Assembly: GCF_041081105.1 (NCBI RefSeq) | Contig: NZ_CP163528.1 | Span: forward strand, 4,650,001 to 4,714,000 | DNA from: Promicromonospora sp. Populi | GTDB lineage: Bacteria; Actinomycetota; Actinomycetes; Actinomycetales; Cellulomonadaceae | Direction: 5' to 3' | DNA length: 64,000 bases | Part shown: in pieces, positions 43,495-52,128 of the stretch | How the letters are laid out: each line of letters opens with the position of its first letter | Position numbering within the stretch: position 1 is the first letter of the stretch | The notes under the pieces: model-generated | Databases searched by the model: none | Told to the model about the DNA's origin: nothing | The model's input: the letters and a program-made list of their open reading frames with translations, nothing else | Position numbers and translations under genes: made by a program

Positions 43495-44676
43495 ATGAAG
43501 CACCGCATCGTCATTCTCGGAGCCGGATACGCCGGAGCCTCCGTCGCGACCCGCCTGCCGCGGCGCCTGCACCGCGACGACGTGGACATCACCCTGGTCA
43601 ACGCCGAGCCGGACTTCGTCGAGCGGGTCCGGATGCATCAGGTCGCCGCCGGCCAGGACCTCCGCCACCGGCCGCTGCGCGACATGCTGGCAGGCACGGG
43701 CGCCACGGTGCGGGTCGCACGCGTGACCGCCGTCGACGTCGACCGCCGGACCGTGGCCCTCACGGGTAGCGAGGGTGACCAGGAGCTGGCCTACGACACG
43801 CTCGTCTACGCCCTGGGCAGCGCGCAGGACGACCACGGTGTGCCCGGCGTCACCGAGCACGCCCACGACGTCGCGAGCCGGGCGGGCGCCCTCCGGCTGC
43901 GCGAGCGGCTGAGCGGGCTCCCCGACGGCGGCCGCGTGGTGGTGGTCGGTGGCGGCCTGACCGGCATCGAGGCGGCCAGCGAGCTCGCCGAGGCCCACGG
44001 ACGCCTGGAGGTGGCCCTCGTCGTCCGTGGTGGTCTGGGCGAGCGGCTCTCACCGACGGGGCGGGAGCATCTGCGCTCGACCCTCGGCCGCCTCGGCGTC
44101 ACGGTCCACGAGCAAACCGGCGTCAGCAGGGTCGGCGCGGGCGAGGTCGTGACCGACGACGGCGGAGTGCTCCCGGCGGACGTCACCGTGTGGCAGGCCG
44201 GATTCGCCGTGCACCCGATCGCCGCCGCGACGGGCCTGGCGGTCTCGGAGCGCGGGCAGATCGTCGTCGACGGGACCATGCGCTCCGTCTCCCACCCGGA
44301 CGTGTACGCCGTGGGCGACTCGGCGCTGGCCGAGGGCGCGCTGGGCACGTCGCTGCGGATGTCGTGCGCCTCGGGCATCCCGATGGCGTGGCAGGCCGCC
44401 GACTCGATCGCCGCGCGCCTGACGGGCGGTTCGCTGCCGCACACCCCGTTGGACTACGTGCAGCAGTGCATCAGCCTGGGCCGGCGCGACGCCGTCATCC
44501 AGTTCGTCACGGCCGACGACCGGGCGAAGCCGACGGTCCTCACCGGGCGCTTCGCGGCCGGGTACAAGGAGCTGATCTGCAAGGGTGCCGCGTTCACGGT
44601 CGCCCACCCCCTCCTGTACCTGGTCCGCCGCCGCTTGGTTGCCGGCGCGATCGTTGCGCCCACAACGGGCGCGTAG
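43495..44676 (+). CDS. NDH-2-like FAD/NAD(P) oxidoreductase linked to SigJ
   Basis: A 393-residue pyridine nucleotide-disulfide-type flavoprotein. The FAD Rossmann motif is IVILGAGYAGASVATRL, the NAD(P) motif VVVVGGGLTGIEAASELAE, and the FAD ribityl-binding end VYAVGDSALAEG. No CxxC active site is seen, so it is an NDH-2-like dehydrogenase rather than a disulfide reductase. ATG 43495 has ACAGGAGCGAGCCC upstream. The 129-base gap from sigJ is a likely SigJ promoter region (TGTGACCGCCGTCACA near 43392 is a short palindrome there). The gene ends inside a stem-loop. Confidence 0.85.
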   Translation: MKHRIVILGAGYAGASVATRLPRRLHRDDVDITLVNAEPDFVERVRMHQVAAGQDLRHRPLRDMLAGTGATVRVARVTAVDVDRRTVALTGSEGDQELAYDTLVYALGSAQDDHGVPGVTEHAHDVASRAGALRLRERLSGLPDGGRVVVVGGGLTGIEAASELAEAHGRLEVALVVRGGLGERLSPTGREHLRSTLGRLGVTVHEQTGVSRVGAGEVVTDDGGVLPADVTVWQAGFAVHPIAAATGLAVSERGQIVVDGTMRSVSHPDVYAVGDSALAEGALGTSLRMSCASGIPMAWQAADSIAARLTGGSLPHTPLDYVQQCISLGRRDAVIQFVTADDRAKPTVLTGRFAAGYKELICKGAAFTVAHPLLYLVRRRLVAGAIVAPTTGA

Positions 44677-44692
44677 CCGCAACGGTCGCGCC
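44644..44692 (+). terminator. stem-loop overlapping the NDH-2-like stop
   Basis: GGCGCGATCGTTGC pairs with GCAACGGTCGCGCC (13 of 14) around a 21-base loop that holds the TAG stop. The 3' flank CGCAACGGTCGCGCCCACAACCA is nearly repeated at 52066-52088. Confidence 0.7.
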
Positions 44693-44724
44693 CACAACCA
44701 AGCGGGCCGTCTACGCTGGGCGCC

Positions 44725-46413
44725 ATGGACGACAGGCCAGTCATCCTGCTGGTGGGCGGTAAGTACGCCGACGCCGTCGAGCAGGAGTTCCGCGCCCGGT
44801 ACGACCGCGACTATCGCATCGAGACGGCGGTCGGCCTCGCCGCGGGCCTGGACCACGCGCGCTCGCTCGTGGCCGACGGTGCGCAGGTCGCGATGATCGC
44901 TGCCGAGCACATCCTGGCCGACGGCACGTCGATCGACCTGCTGCAGAGTGTCCCGGCGGTCGTCGCGACGGCCCGGCGTGTATCGCTGGTCGCGTTCGAG
45001 GACTTCGGCGACGCCCTCGCCGACCTGCGCGCCGCCGCGCTGCGGCGGGACATGGACACGTTCGCCATGATCCCGCGCGGCCCGCGGGACGAGGAGTTCC
45101 ACACCGCGCTGATCGAGCTGCTCTCCGAGTGGGGCTGGTCGGTCGGGCGGCCGCTCGTGACGGTCGTCGACGTGGTCGCGGAGCCGGGTGACCGGGGCGC
45201 GGCGGCGGTCCGGGACCTTCTGGACCGCCTGGGCTTTCCGCACCGCGACCTCACTCCCGACGACGACGACGCGCAGGAGATCGCCGAGGCCGCCGGTCCC
45301 GGGGCGGAGCTGCCCCTGGTCCGCACCCTCGCCGGCCGGGTGCTGTCCGCGGCGACGCCGGCGATGGTGACCGAGGCGATCTACGACGGGTTCGACACGA
45401 TCCCCGAGGGCGTGATCGCGGACGTCGCCATCATCGGAGGCGGCCCGGCGGGCCTCGCGGCGGCCGTCTACGCGGCGTCCGAGGGGTTGTCCACGGTCAT
45501 GCTCGAACGGGACGCGATCGGCGGCCAGGCCGGGACGAGCTCAATGATCCGCAACTACCTCGGTTTTCCGCGCGGCATCTCGGGGATGCGGCTCGCGCAA
45601 CGGTCCCGGATCCAGGCGGGCCGGTTCGGCGCGCGCTTCTTCACCGGCCGCCCGGCGATCCGCCTCGAACCGGGACCGCCGAACGAGCCCGAGCACCAGC
45701 ACGTGCACGTCACCGGTGCGCAGCTGTGCGCCCGCACCGTGGTGATCGCGACCGGGGTGACGTACCGCCGCCTGGGTGTGCCGGGGGTCGACGACCTCGT
45801 GGGCGCGGGCGTGTACTACGGAGCCGCGACGTCGATGGCCCGCGAGATGCAGGACCGCGATGTCTACATCATCGGGGGCGGCAACTCGGCCGGTCAGGCC
45901 GCAGTGCACCTCGCCAAGTTCGCGGGAGCCGTGACGATCCTGGTGCGGCGCGCGGGCCTCGCCGAGACCATGTCGGACTACCTGGTGCGCGAGATCGAGG
46001 CAACGCCGACCATCCAGGTGCGCACGCGGACCGTCGTCGTCGACGGCGGCGGGGACGGCCGCCTGCAGTGGCTGCGGCTCGAGGACCTCGACACCGGGGA
46101 GCCGAGCAAGACGCTGGCCGACGGCCTGTTCTGCCTGCTCGGCGCCGAACCGGACTGCTCGTGGCTGCCCGAGGGCCTGGCACTCGACGCGCGGGGTTTT
46201 GTGCTGACCGGCCGGGACGTGCCGCGCGACTCCTGGGTCGACGGGCAGCCGCCGGCGAGCCTGGAGACGACGGTGCCGGGCATCTTCGCGGTCGGCGACG
46301 TGCGCGCCGGGTCCATGAAACGGGTCGCGTCGGCGAGCGGCGAGGGCGCCTCGGTGCTCCCGCTGGTCCACGCGCACCTCGCGCGGGTGCGCGCCCGGGA
46401 GTTCGGCGGCTGA
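44725..46413 (+). CDS. fused receiver-like/thioredoxin-reductase-like protein without CxxC
   Basis: A 562-residue protein. The N-terminal about 120 residues resemble a response-regulator receiver domain (VILLVGGKYADAVEQEF) but where the phospho-Asp should be the sequence is VAMIAAEHILADG, so it seems degenerate. A thioredoxin-like segment without cysteines follows (PLVTVVDVVAEPGDRG). From about 233 it is a thioredoxin-reductase-like flavoprotein: VAIIGGGPAGLAAAVYAASEG, VYIIGGGNSAGQAAVHLAKF and GIFAVGDVRAGSMKRVASASGEG. The redox CxxC is absent (GGQAGTSSMIRNYLGFP), so it is not a classical reductase. Databases know such proteins as fused response regulator/thioredoxin-disulfide reductases. Confidence 0.85.
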   Translation: MDDRPVILLVGGKYADAVEQEFRARYDRDYRIETAVGLAAGLDHARSLVADGAQVAMIAAEHILADGTSIDLLQSVPAVVATARRVSLVAFEDFGDALADLRAAALRRDMDTFAMIPRGPRDEEFHTALIELLSEWGWSVGRPLVTVVDVVAEPGDRGAAAVRDLLDRLGFPHRDLTPDDDDAQEIAEAAGPGAELPLVRTLAGRVLSAATPAMVTEAIYDGFDTIPEGVIADVAIIGGGPAGLAAAVYAASEGLSTVMLERDAIGGQAGTSSMIRNYLGFPRGISGMRLAQRSRIQAGRFGARFFTGRPAIRLEPGPPNEPEHQHVHVTGAQLCARTVVIATGVTYRRLGVPGVDDLVGAGVYYGAATSMAREMQDRDVYIIGGGNSAGQAAVHLAKFAGAVTILVRRAGLAETMSDYLVREIEATPTIQVRTRTVVVDGGGDGRLQWLRLEDLDTGEPSKTLADGLFCLLGAEPDCSWLPEGLALDARGFVLTGRDVPRDSWVDGQPPASLETTVPGIFAVGDVRAGSMKRVASASGEGASVLPLVHAHLARVRAREFGG

Positions 46414-46431
46414 GGCGTCGCGGAAGCGGAC

Positions 46432-47208
46432 CTACGTCGCGCTCGTGGGCGTCATGGCTCGCTCGCGTAGCCGGGCGACGAGGTCGTCGCTCAGCCCGGC
46501 CGCGCGCAGCGGTGTCAGCGGGTCGACATAGCGTTCGGTGAGCGTGCCCAGCAGGTCGCGCATCGGGGCCGGTGAGAACTCCCGCCCGAGCGCCGCCCGC
46601 GCGGCCTCCTCCAGATCGAGCCCGAACCGGGCCATGAGCGGCGCCATCATGGGCGAGATGCGCGCCATGATGGCGGCGGAGCTCTCGCCCGTGCGGGTGT
46701 AGTCGGAGACGATGTCGTCGACGTCGGCACCGAGGGCGAGCAGGAGCGCCGCGGCGAGCACCCCCGTCCGGTCCTGACCCGCGGCGCAGTGGAACGCGAC
46801 AGCGCCGGGCGCGTACGCGATGATCGCCAGCGCCGTGACGATCTGCGGGGCGGAGCCCTCGTACATGCGCACGTACATCGGCGCGTACGACGTCTGGTCC
46901 AGCGGGTCGCCCTCGTCCGACGGGCCGATGCCGACGATGAGCGGCACGTGGTGATATGACACCGCGACCTGCGCGCCGAGCGGCCCCCGGCCGGTCATGC
47001 CGACCTCGTCGGCCGAGCGCAGGTCGATGACCGCCCGCAGCCCGCCGTCGACGAGGTCTCCGGCGACCTCCTCGGTCACGATGGCCAGGTCGTCGGCGCG
47101 CAGGGCGAAGCCGGCCCGCAGCACCCCGCCGTCGACCGGGATGCCGCCGAGGTCGCGCAGGTTGACGGGGGCGCTCAGGGGGAGGGGCATGGGGGCGGTT
47201 CCGGTCAT
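46432..47208 (-). CDS. tyrosine-protein phosphatase (PtpB-like)
   Basis: A 258-residue dual-specificity-type phosphatase. The P-loop is FHCAAGQDRTGV (Cys nucleophile, Arg), with an upstream NLRDLGG motif and RAVIDLRSADE typical of the mycobacterial PtpB-like family. The ATG at 47208 has AAGGATG upstream on the minus strand; the frame continues to 47256 without better signals. It is convergent with the flavoprotein gene and divergent from the surface-protein gene. A link to the PASTA kinase is possible but not shown. Confidence 0.87.
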   Translation of the reverse strand: MTGTAPMPLPLSAPVNLRDLGGIPVDGGVLRAGFALRADDLAIVTEEVAGDLVDGGLRAVIDLRSADEVGMTGRGPLGAQVAVSYHHVPLIVGIGPSDEGDPLDQTSYAPMYVRMYEGSAPQIVTALAIIAYAPGAVAFHCAAGQDRTGVLAAALLLALGADVDDIVSDYTRTGESSAAIMARISPMMAPLMARFGLDLEEAARAALGREFSPAPMRDLLGTLTERYVDPLTPLRAAGLSDDLVARLRERAMTPTSAT

Positions 47209-47323
47209 GTGCTCATCCTTCAAGACGACGGCGCGGGCCTGGTCGAGGACCGTCACCGCACGATAATGCAGCTGGCTGACACACCGGAGGCGCCGCCGCC
47301 GGTTGTCTCATAGCGTTCGAGAA

Positions 47324-49396
47324 GTGAACTTCACCCCCACGCGCCTGGGCGCACTCGCGACGGCCGTTCTTGTCGCCCTCGGCGCCCTCGGCGCCGCTGT
47401 CCCGGCGATCCCGGCGTCGGCGGCCACCACGGCCGGCTGGGCGGACTGGGAGCCGTTGTCCGGCACGGCAGGGGACTGGTCCACCACCATGCAGCTCCCA
47501 GCCGGCGGCTTTCCGGGTGCGACGGTGACCTCCGACTCGCGGGGCGGCGTCGGTGTGATCTCGGGCGCGTCCTCGTGGCTGGGCCCGGCGACGCCGCCCG
47601 GCGCGGTCTACGGGTCGAGCCGCGGCCAGCAGTACCTCAACCTGCGCCCGCAGGCCGACCGGCCGCTGTCGCCGTCGACCACCACCTACACCTTCGAGAG
47701 CCCGACCCCGGCGGGCGGTTGGGCCTTTGTGCTCGGCGACATCGACGCGGACCGCGCGGTCGTGACGGCGCGCGACGTCAACGGGCGCCTGCTCACCGGC
47801 ACGGAGCTCGGGTGGCAGGGCGGATTCAACTACTGCACGGGGGTGGGGTCGCCGTCCTGCACTGGAGACCCGGCGGACGTGCCCACCTGGAACCCGGCCA
47901 CCGGCGAGGTGCGCGGCAACCTGGGCGCGGACGACACGTCCGGCGCCGCCGGCTGGTTCCAGCCCAGCAGGCCGGTCAAGACCCTCACCATCGAGTTCTT
48001 CCAGCGCAGCGGGTTCCCGGTCTACCAGACCTGGTTCGCCTCCCTGGCGCGGGACATCTCCGGGACCGTCGACCTGGTCGACTCGTCGGGCGCCCCGCAG
48101 GGTGTGCTCCCGGGCGCCGGCCTCACCCTGTTCGGCCCGGACGGCGCCGAGCTCGCCACGACGACGTCGGACGACAGCGGCCAGTACATCTTCGCCGGCT
48201 ACACCGCCGCGCCCGGCTACCGGGTGGAGCTGACGACGCTGCCGGAGGCGGACGACGACCATCCGTTCGGGCTGGTCGCCTATGGCGAGCAGGTGGTCGG
48301 CGACGTCGACCTGAGCGACGCGGACGCCACCGACGTCGACTTCGCGGCGCGCGACGTGCTGCCGGTCGCCGTGAGCGGCACGGTCCTGACCGACGACGGG
48401 ACGCCCGTCCCCGGGGCCACCGTCATCCTCACGCCGGTCGGCGGAGGTCTGCCGCACACCGCGGTGACAGACTCCGACGGCCAGTACCTGATCGACGACG
48501 TCACCTGGGACAGCGGGGACGACCAGCCGCAGGACTATACGTTCGCGCTGAGCGACCTCCCCGATGGCTACGTCGCCTCCGCAGTGCCGGACGCCATCAC
48601 CATCGAGGTCGGCCAGGAGGAGCCCAGCACCGGCAACAACTTCGTCGTCCGGACGCCGCCGTCGCTGTCGGGCACGGTGACCGCGGGCGGCGATCCCGTC
48701 GCGGGTGCCGTTGTGATCCTCACCGGCCCGGGCGGCACGCTCAGCACGACGACGGGCGCCGACGGCACCTACACCTTCGATTCCGTGCCCCCGGGTGAGC
48801 ACACGGCGCGCGTCACGGTGCCCGACGGTTACCTCGCCGACGGCCCGGACACGCGGGACGTCGCCGTCGGCGCAGAGGACGTGACCGGCGTCGACTTCGC
48901 GCTCTCCCGCCCCGGCTCGGTCGGCGGGGTCGTGACGGACTCCGCCGGCGAGCCCGTACCTGGCGCCACGGTCACGGTGACCGGCCCGGACGGGTCGGTC
49001 ACGCTCGCCACCGACGACGCCGGCCGGTACTTCGCCGGCGACCTGACACCGGGCGACTACACCATCTCGCTCACCGTGCCCGACGGGTACACCGCGGAGG
49101 TCACCGAGCGGTCCGTCACCGTGACCAGCGCCGGCGAGAACCTGCTCGAAGAGAACTTCGCGATCGCGCGCACAGCCGTCGAGCCCTCTGAGCCGCCGGT
49201 CGACCCGTCGGCGAGCCCCGTGGCGCCGAGCCCGACGCCCGACGCGTCGGCCGGGCCGGGCACGGGAGCCGGGCCGTCAGGCCCGGACGGCCTCGCGGCC
49301 ACCGGCGCGGCCATCGGCTCGGTGGCGCTCGTCGCGGCGGTGCTGCTGACCATGGGCCTCGCCCTGGTCCGGGCGTCCCGCAAGTCGGCCCGCTGA
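47324..49396 (+). CDS. SdrD-like multi-repeat surface protein with LAATG sorting signal
   Basis: A 690-residue secreted protein: signal peptide (ATAVLVALGALGAAVPAIPASA), an N-terminal beta-domain of about 230 residues (TYTFESPTPAGGWAFVLGDIDADRA), then about four SdrD-B/carboxypeptidase-regulatory-like repeats (GTVLTDDGTPVPGATVILTP; GTVTAGGDPVAGAVVILTG; GVVTDSAGEPVPGATVTVTG). It ends in a Pro/Ser linker and a sorting signal LAATG, a helix (AIGSVALVAAVLLTMGLAL) and RASRKSAR. LAxTG is the motif used by class E sortases. GTG 47324 is preferred as start over the TTG at 47303 because it gives a clean signal peptide. No active sortase is encoded in the window. Confidence 0.82.
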   Translation: MNFTPTRLGALATAVLVALGALGAAVPAIPASAATTAGWADWEPLSGTAGDWSTTMQLPAGGFPGATVTSDSRGGVGVISGASSWLGPATPPGAVYGSSRGQQYLNLRPQADRPLSPSTTTYTFESPTPAGGWAFVLGDIDADRAVVTARDVNGRLLTGTELGWQGGFNYCTGVGSPSCTGDPADVPTWNPATGEVRGNLGADDTSGAAGWFQPSRPVKTLTIEFFQRSGFPVYQTWFASLARDISGTVDLVDSSGAPQGVLPGAGLTLFGPDGAELATTTSDDSGQYIFAGYTAAPGYRVELTTLPEADDDHPFGLVAYGEQVVGDVDLSDADATDVDFAARDVLPVAVSGTVLTDDGTPVPGATVILTPVGGGLPHTAVTDSDGQYLIDDVTWDSGDDQPQDYTFALSDLPDGYVASAVPDAITIEVGQEEPSTGNNFVVRTPPSLSGTVTAGGDPVAGAVVILTGPGGTLSTTTGADGTYTFDSVPPGEHTARVTVPDGYLADGPDTRDVAVGAEDVTGVDFALSRPGSVGGVVTDSAGEPVPGATVTVTGPDGSVTLATDDAGRYFAGDLTPGDYTISLTVPDGYTAEVTERSVTVTSAGENLLEENFAIARTAVEPSEPPVDPSASPVAPSPTPDASAGPGTGAGPSGPDGLAATGAAIGSVALVAAVLLTMGLALVRASRKSAR

Positions 49397-49459
49397 CCGC
49401 CCGCCGCGGACGGCGAGACACCCGGTCGACCACCGCCCCGGCAGGGCTACGGTTCGACC

Positions 49460-50371
49460 ATGACGGAGAAGATCGACGCGCACCACCACCTGTGGGACCG
49501 CGTCCGGACCCCGCAGCCCTGGATCGACCCTGTGACGATGCGGGCCATCGACGCGGACTTCGACACGGAAGACCTGGCCCGCGCCCTGGCGGGACAGCAG
49601 GTGACCGGGACCGTGGTCGTGCAGTCGGCGCAGGCCGAGGCCGAGACCGCTGACCTGCTCGACGTCGCGGAGCGCACCCCGCTGGTCCAGGGTGTGGTCG
49701 GCTGGGTAGACCTCACCGACCCCGGCGTGACTGACGCCGTCGACCGGCTCGTGGCCGGCCCGGGCGGCCGGCACCTGGTGGGCGTCCGGTCGATGGTCCA
49801 GGCCGAGCAGGACCCCGGCTACCTCGACCGCCCGGACATCCGCCGGGGGATCCGGGCGGTAGCCACCCGCGGCCTGGCGGTCGACCTGGTGACCCGGCCC
49901 GACCAGCTGCCGGGCGTCGCGCGGCTGGTGCACGAGCTGCCCGAGGTGCCGTTCGTCCTGGACCACCTCGGCAAGCCGCCGCTCGCCGGCCCTGCTTCGG
50001 ATTCCGGCGCCGCACCCACGCTCGCCGGAGACCTCGCCCCCTGGGCCGAGGCGATCCACGACGTCGGCGCGTCCCAGAACGTGACGGCAAAGCTGTCCGG
50101 CCTCGTCACCGAGGCATCCTGGTCCAGCTGGACGACGGCGGACCTGCAGCCCGCCGTCGAGCACGCGCTGGAGGTGTTCGGGCCGGACCGGCTCATGTTC
50201 GGCTCGGACTGGCCGGTCAGCCTGCTGGCCACGCGCTACGACGAGTGGGTCGACACGCTGTCCGGTCTACTGGCAGCGCTGTCACCCGCAGAACAGGCAA
50301 CGGTCTGGCACGGCACCGCTCGGCGTGTGTACGGTCTGCCCGCTACAACCATCGAGGAGGAGCAACGATGA
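49460..50371 (+). CDS. amidohydrolase-family lactonase, L-fuconolactonase-like
   Basis: A 303-residue amidohydrolase-2 (TIM barrel) enzyme with IDAHHHLWD (metal-binding HxH), FVLDHLGKPPLAG (His) and LMFGSDWPVS (Asp). L-fuconolactonase and related lactonases have exactly this set. It overlaps the next gene (ATGA), which encodes an FAH-family hydrolase, followed by an SDR dehydrogenase. The three together match steps of the oxidative L-fucose pathway: lactone hydrolysis, 2-keto-3-deoxyfuconate oxidation and diketo-acid cleavage. Confidence 0.83.
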   Translation: MTEKIDAHHHLWDRVRTPQPWIDPVTMRAIDADFDTEDLARALAGQQVTGTVVVQSAQAEAETADLLDVAERTPLVQGVVGWVDLTDPGVTDAVDRLVAGPGGRHLVGVRSMVQAEQDPGYLDRPDIRRGIRAVATRGLAVDLVTRPDQLPGVARLVHELPEVPFVLDHLGKPPLAGPASDSGAAPTLAGDLAPWAEAIHDVGASQNVTAKLSGLVTEASWSSWTTADLQPAVEHALEVFGPDRLMFGSDWPVSLLATRYDEWVDTLSGLLAALSPAEQATVWHGTARRVYGLPATTIEEEQR

Positions 50372-51273
50372 AGTTCGCCCGGATCGGAACACCCGGCCAG
50401 GAGCGCCCCGTGGTGCACGACGGTGAGGGCTGGCGCGACCTGAGCCCGCTCACCGCCGACATCGACGGCGAATTCCTGGCCGCCGACGGCGTCGCGCGCA
50501 CCCGCGAGGCGCTCGCGGCCGGCACGCTCGAGCCGGTCGAGACGGACGGCGTGCGGTTCGCCGCGCCGGTGGCCCGGCCGTCCGCGATCGTGTGTGTCGG
50601 CATGAACTACGCGGCGCATGCCGCGGAGTCCGGGTCCGCGCCGCCCGAGGCGCCGGTCATCTTCCTCAAGACGCCCAACACCATCGCGGGGCCGGACGAC
50701 ACCGTGACGATCCCCCGGGACAGCCACAAGACGGACTGGGAGGTGGAGCTCGCGGTGGTGATCGGCCGCCGCGCCTCCTACCTCGACTCGCCCGAGCAGG
50801 CCCGCGACGTGATCGCCGGGTACGCCGTGGCCAACGACCTGTCCGAGCGGGCCTGGCAGCTCGAGGTGTCCGGCGGCCAGTGGTCCAAGGGCAAGAGCGC
50901 CCCGGGATTCACGCCGCTCGGCCCGTGGCTGGTCACGCCCGACGAGGCCGACGGCGCCAGCGCCGAGGGGCTCCGGCTGCGGTCGTGGGTCAACGGCGAG
51001 CCGCGGCAGGACTCGTCAACCGCGGACCTGATCTTCGGCGTCGACGTGCTGGTGCACACCCTCAGCCAGTACCTCGCGCTGGAGCCCGGCGACGTGCTGC
51101 TGACGGGCACGCCCGAGGGCGTGGCGCTGTCGGGACGCTTCCCGTACCTGAGCCCCGGTGACGTCGTCGAGGTAGAGATCGACGGGCTGGGGCGGCAGCG
51201 CCAGGAGTACGTGGCCTGGGCGCCGGCGTCGGCCGCTCCGGTCGCATCGGCCGCCGAGGAGGTGCGCGCATGA
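50368..51273 (+). CDS. FAH-family hydrolase (2,4-diketo-3-deoxy-L-fuconate hydrolase-like)
   Basis: A 301-residue FAH-superfamily enzyme: IVCVGMNYAAHAAESG, KTPNTIAGPDDTVTIP, the metal ligands in TDWEVELAVVIG and VANDLSERAWQLE, and GDVLLTGTPEGVA. The arrangement matches 2,4-diketo-3-deoxy-L-fuconate or L-rhamnonate hydrolases, which split the diketo acid to pyruvate and L-lactate. It differs from the longer FAH protein at 5263-6447. ATG 50368 has GAGGAGGAGC upstream. ATGA overlaps on both sides make a tight three-gene operon. Confidence 0.83.
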   Translation: MKFARIGTPGQERPVVHDGEGWRDLSPLTADIDGEFLAADGVARTREALAAGTLEPVETDGVRFAAPVARPSAIVCVGMNYAAHAAESGSAPPEAPVIFLKTPNTIAGPDDTVTIPRDSHKTDWEVELAVVIGRRASYLDSPEQARDVIAGYAVANDLSERAWQLEVSGGQWSKGKSAPGFTPLGPWLVTPDEADGASAEGLRLRSWVNGEPRQDSSTADLIFGVDVLVHTLSQYLALEPGDVLLTGTPEGVALSGRFPYLSPGDVVEVEIDGLGRQRQEYVAWAPASAAPVASAAEEVRA

Positions 51274-52016
51274 CCGCGTTCACGGGACTGGTCGCCGTCG
51301 TCACGGGCGGGTCGTCCGGCATCGGGGCGGCGATCGTCCGCCGCCTGCGTTCTGGGGGCGCCAAGGTGGCGGTCTTCGACGTCGACCCCGACGCCGCCGA
51401 CGCCGACCTCGCCCTGCGGGTCGACGTGACCGACACCGCCTCGGTCGACGCCGCGATGGCCGCCGTCGAGGCCGAGTTCGGCCGGCTCGACGTGCTGGTG
51501 AACAACGCCGGCATCGGTGCGCAGGGCACTATCGCCGACAACCCCGACGATGAGTGGCTGCGGGTTCTCGACCTGAATGTCGTCGGCATCGCGCGCACCA
51601 CCCGCGCCGCGCTGCCGCTGCTGCGCCGTTCGCCGGCCGCCGCGATCGTCAACACCAGCTCGATCGCGGCGACCGCCGGCCTGCAGCAGCGCGCGCTGTA
51701 CAGCGCCAGCAAGGGCGCGGTCCTGGCGCTGACGCAGGCCATGGCCGCGGACCACGTGCGCGAGGGTATCCGCGTCAACGCCGTGAACCCCGGGACGGTC
51801 GACACGCCCTGGATCGGGCGGCTCCTGTCGCGCGCGGACGACCCGGCGGCCGAGCGCGCCGCCCTGGAGGCGCGGCAGCCCCACGGCCGGCTCGTCTCCG
51901 CGGACGAGGTCGCCGAGGCGGTCGCCTACCTCGCGAGCCCGCTCGCCGGCTCGACGACGGGCACCAGCCTCGCCGTCGACGGCGGCATGCAGGCCCTCCG
52001 CGTCCGCCCCGCCTAG
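51270..52016 (+). CDS. SDR dehydrogenase, 2-keto-3-deoxy-L-fuconate dehydrogenase-like
   Basis: A 248-residue short-chain dehydrogenase: VVTGGSSGIGAAIVRRL (cofactor), an Asp after beta-2 (VAVFDVDPD) favouring NAD, LVNNAGIG, and catalytic Ser and YSASK. The C terminus has the typical TGTSLAVDGGM. In the L-fucose pathway this enzyme oxidises 2-keto-3-deoxy-L-fuconate at C4, giving the substrate of the FAH hydrolase encoded just upstream. A long hairpin follows the stop. Confidence 0.85.
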   Translation: MTAFTGLVAVVTGGSSGIGAAIVRRLRSGGAKVAVFDVDPDAADADLALRVDVTDTASVDAAMAAVEAEFGRLDVLVNNAGIGAQGTIADNPDDEWLRVLDLNVVGIARTTRAALPLLRRSPAAAIVNTSSIAATAGLQQRALYSASKGAVLALTQAMAADHVREGIRVNAVNPGTVDTPWIGRLLSRADDPAAERAALEARQPHGRLVSADEVAEAVAYLASPLAGSTTGTSLAVDGGMQALRVRPA

Positions 52017-52032
52017 CCCCACCTGGTCGTTT

Positions 52033-52079
52033 GCGAGACCGTTGCGCCTACGTGTCCGTTATGGGCGCAACGGTCTCGC
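52033..52079 (+). terminator. 16-bp perfect stem hairpin after the SDR gene
   Basis: GCGAGACCGTTGCGCC pairs perfectly with GGCGCAACGGTCTCGC around a 15-base loop, and imperfect pairing continues outwards. The 3' flank resembles the stem-loop at 44644-44692, giving a small repeated family. Confidence 0.8.
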
Positions 52080-52128
52080 CCACAACCAGTGGTCGTGAGC
52101 ACCCTCCGACATGCGGAAAGATGCGCGC

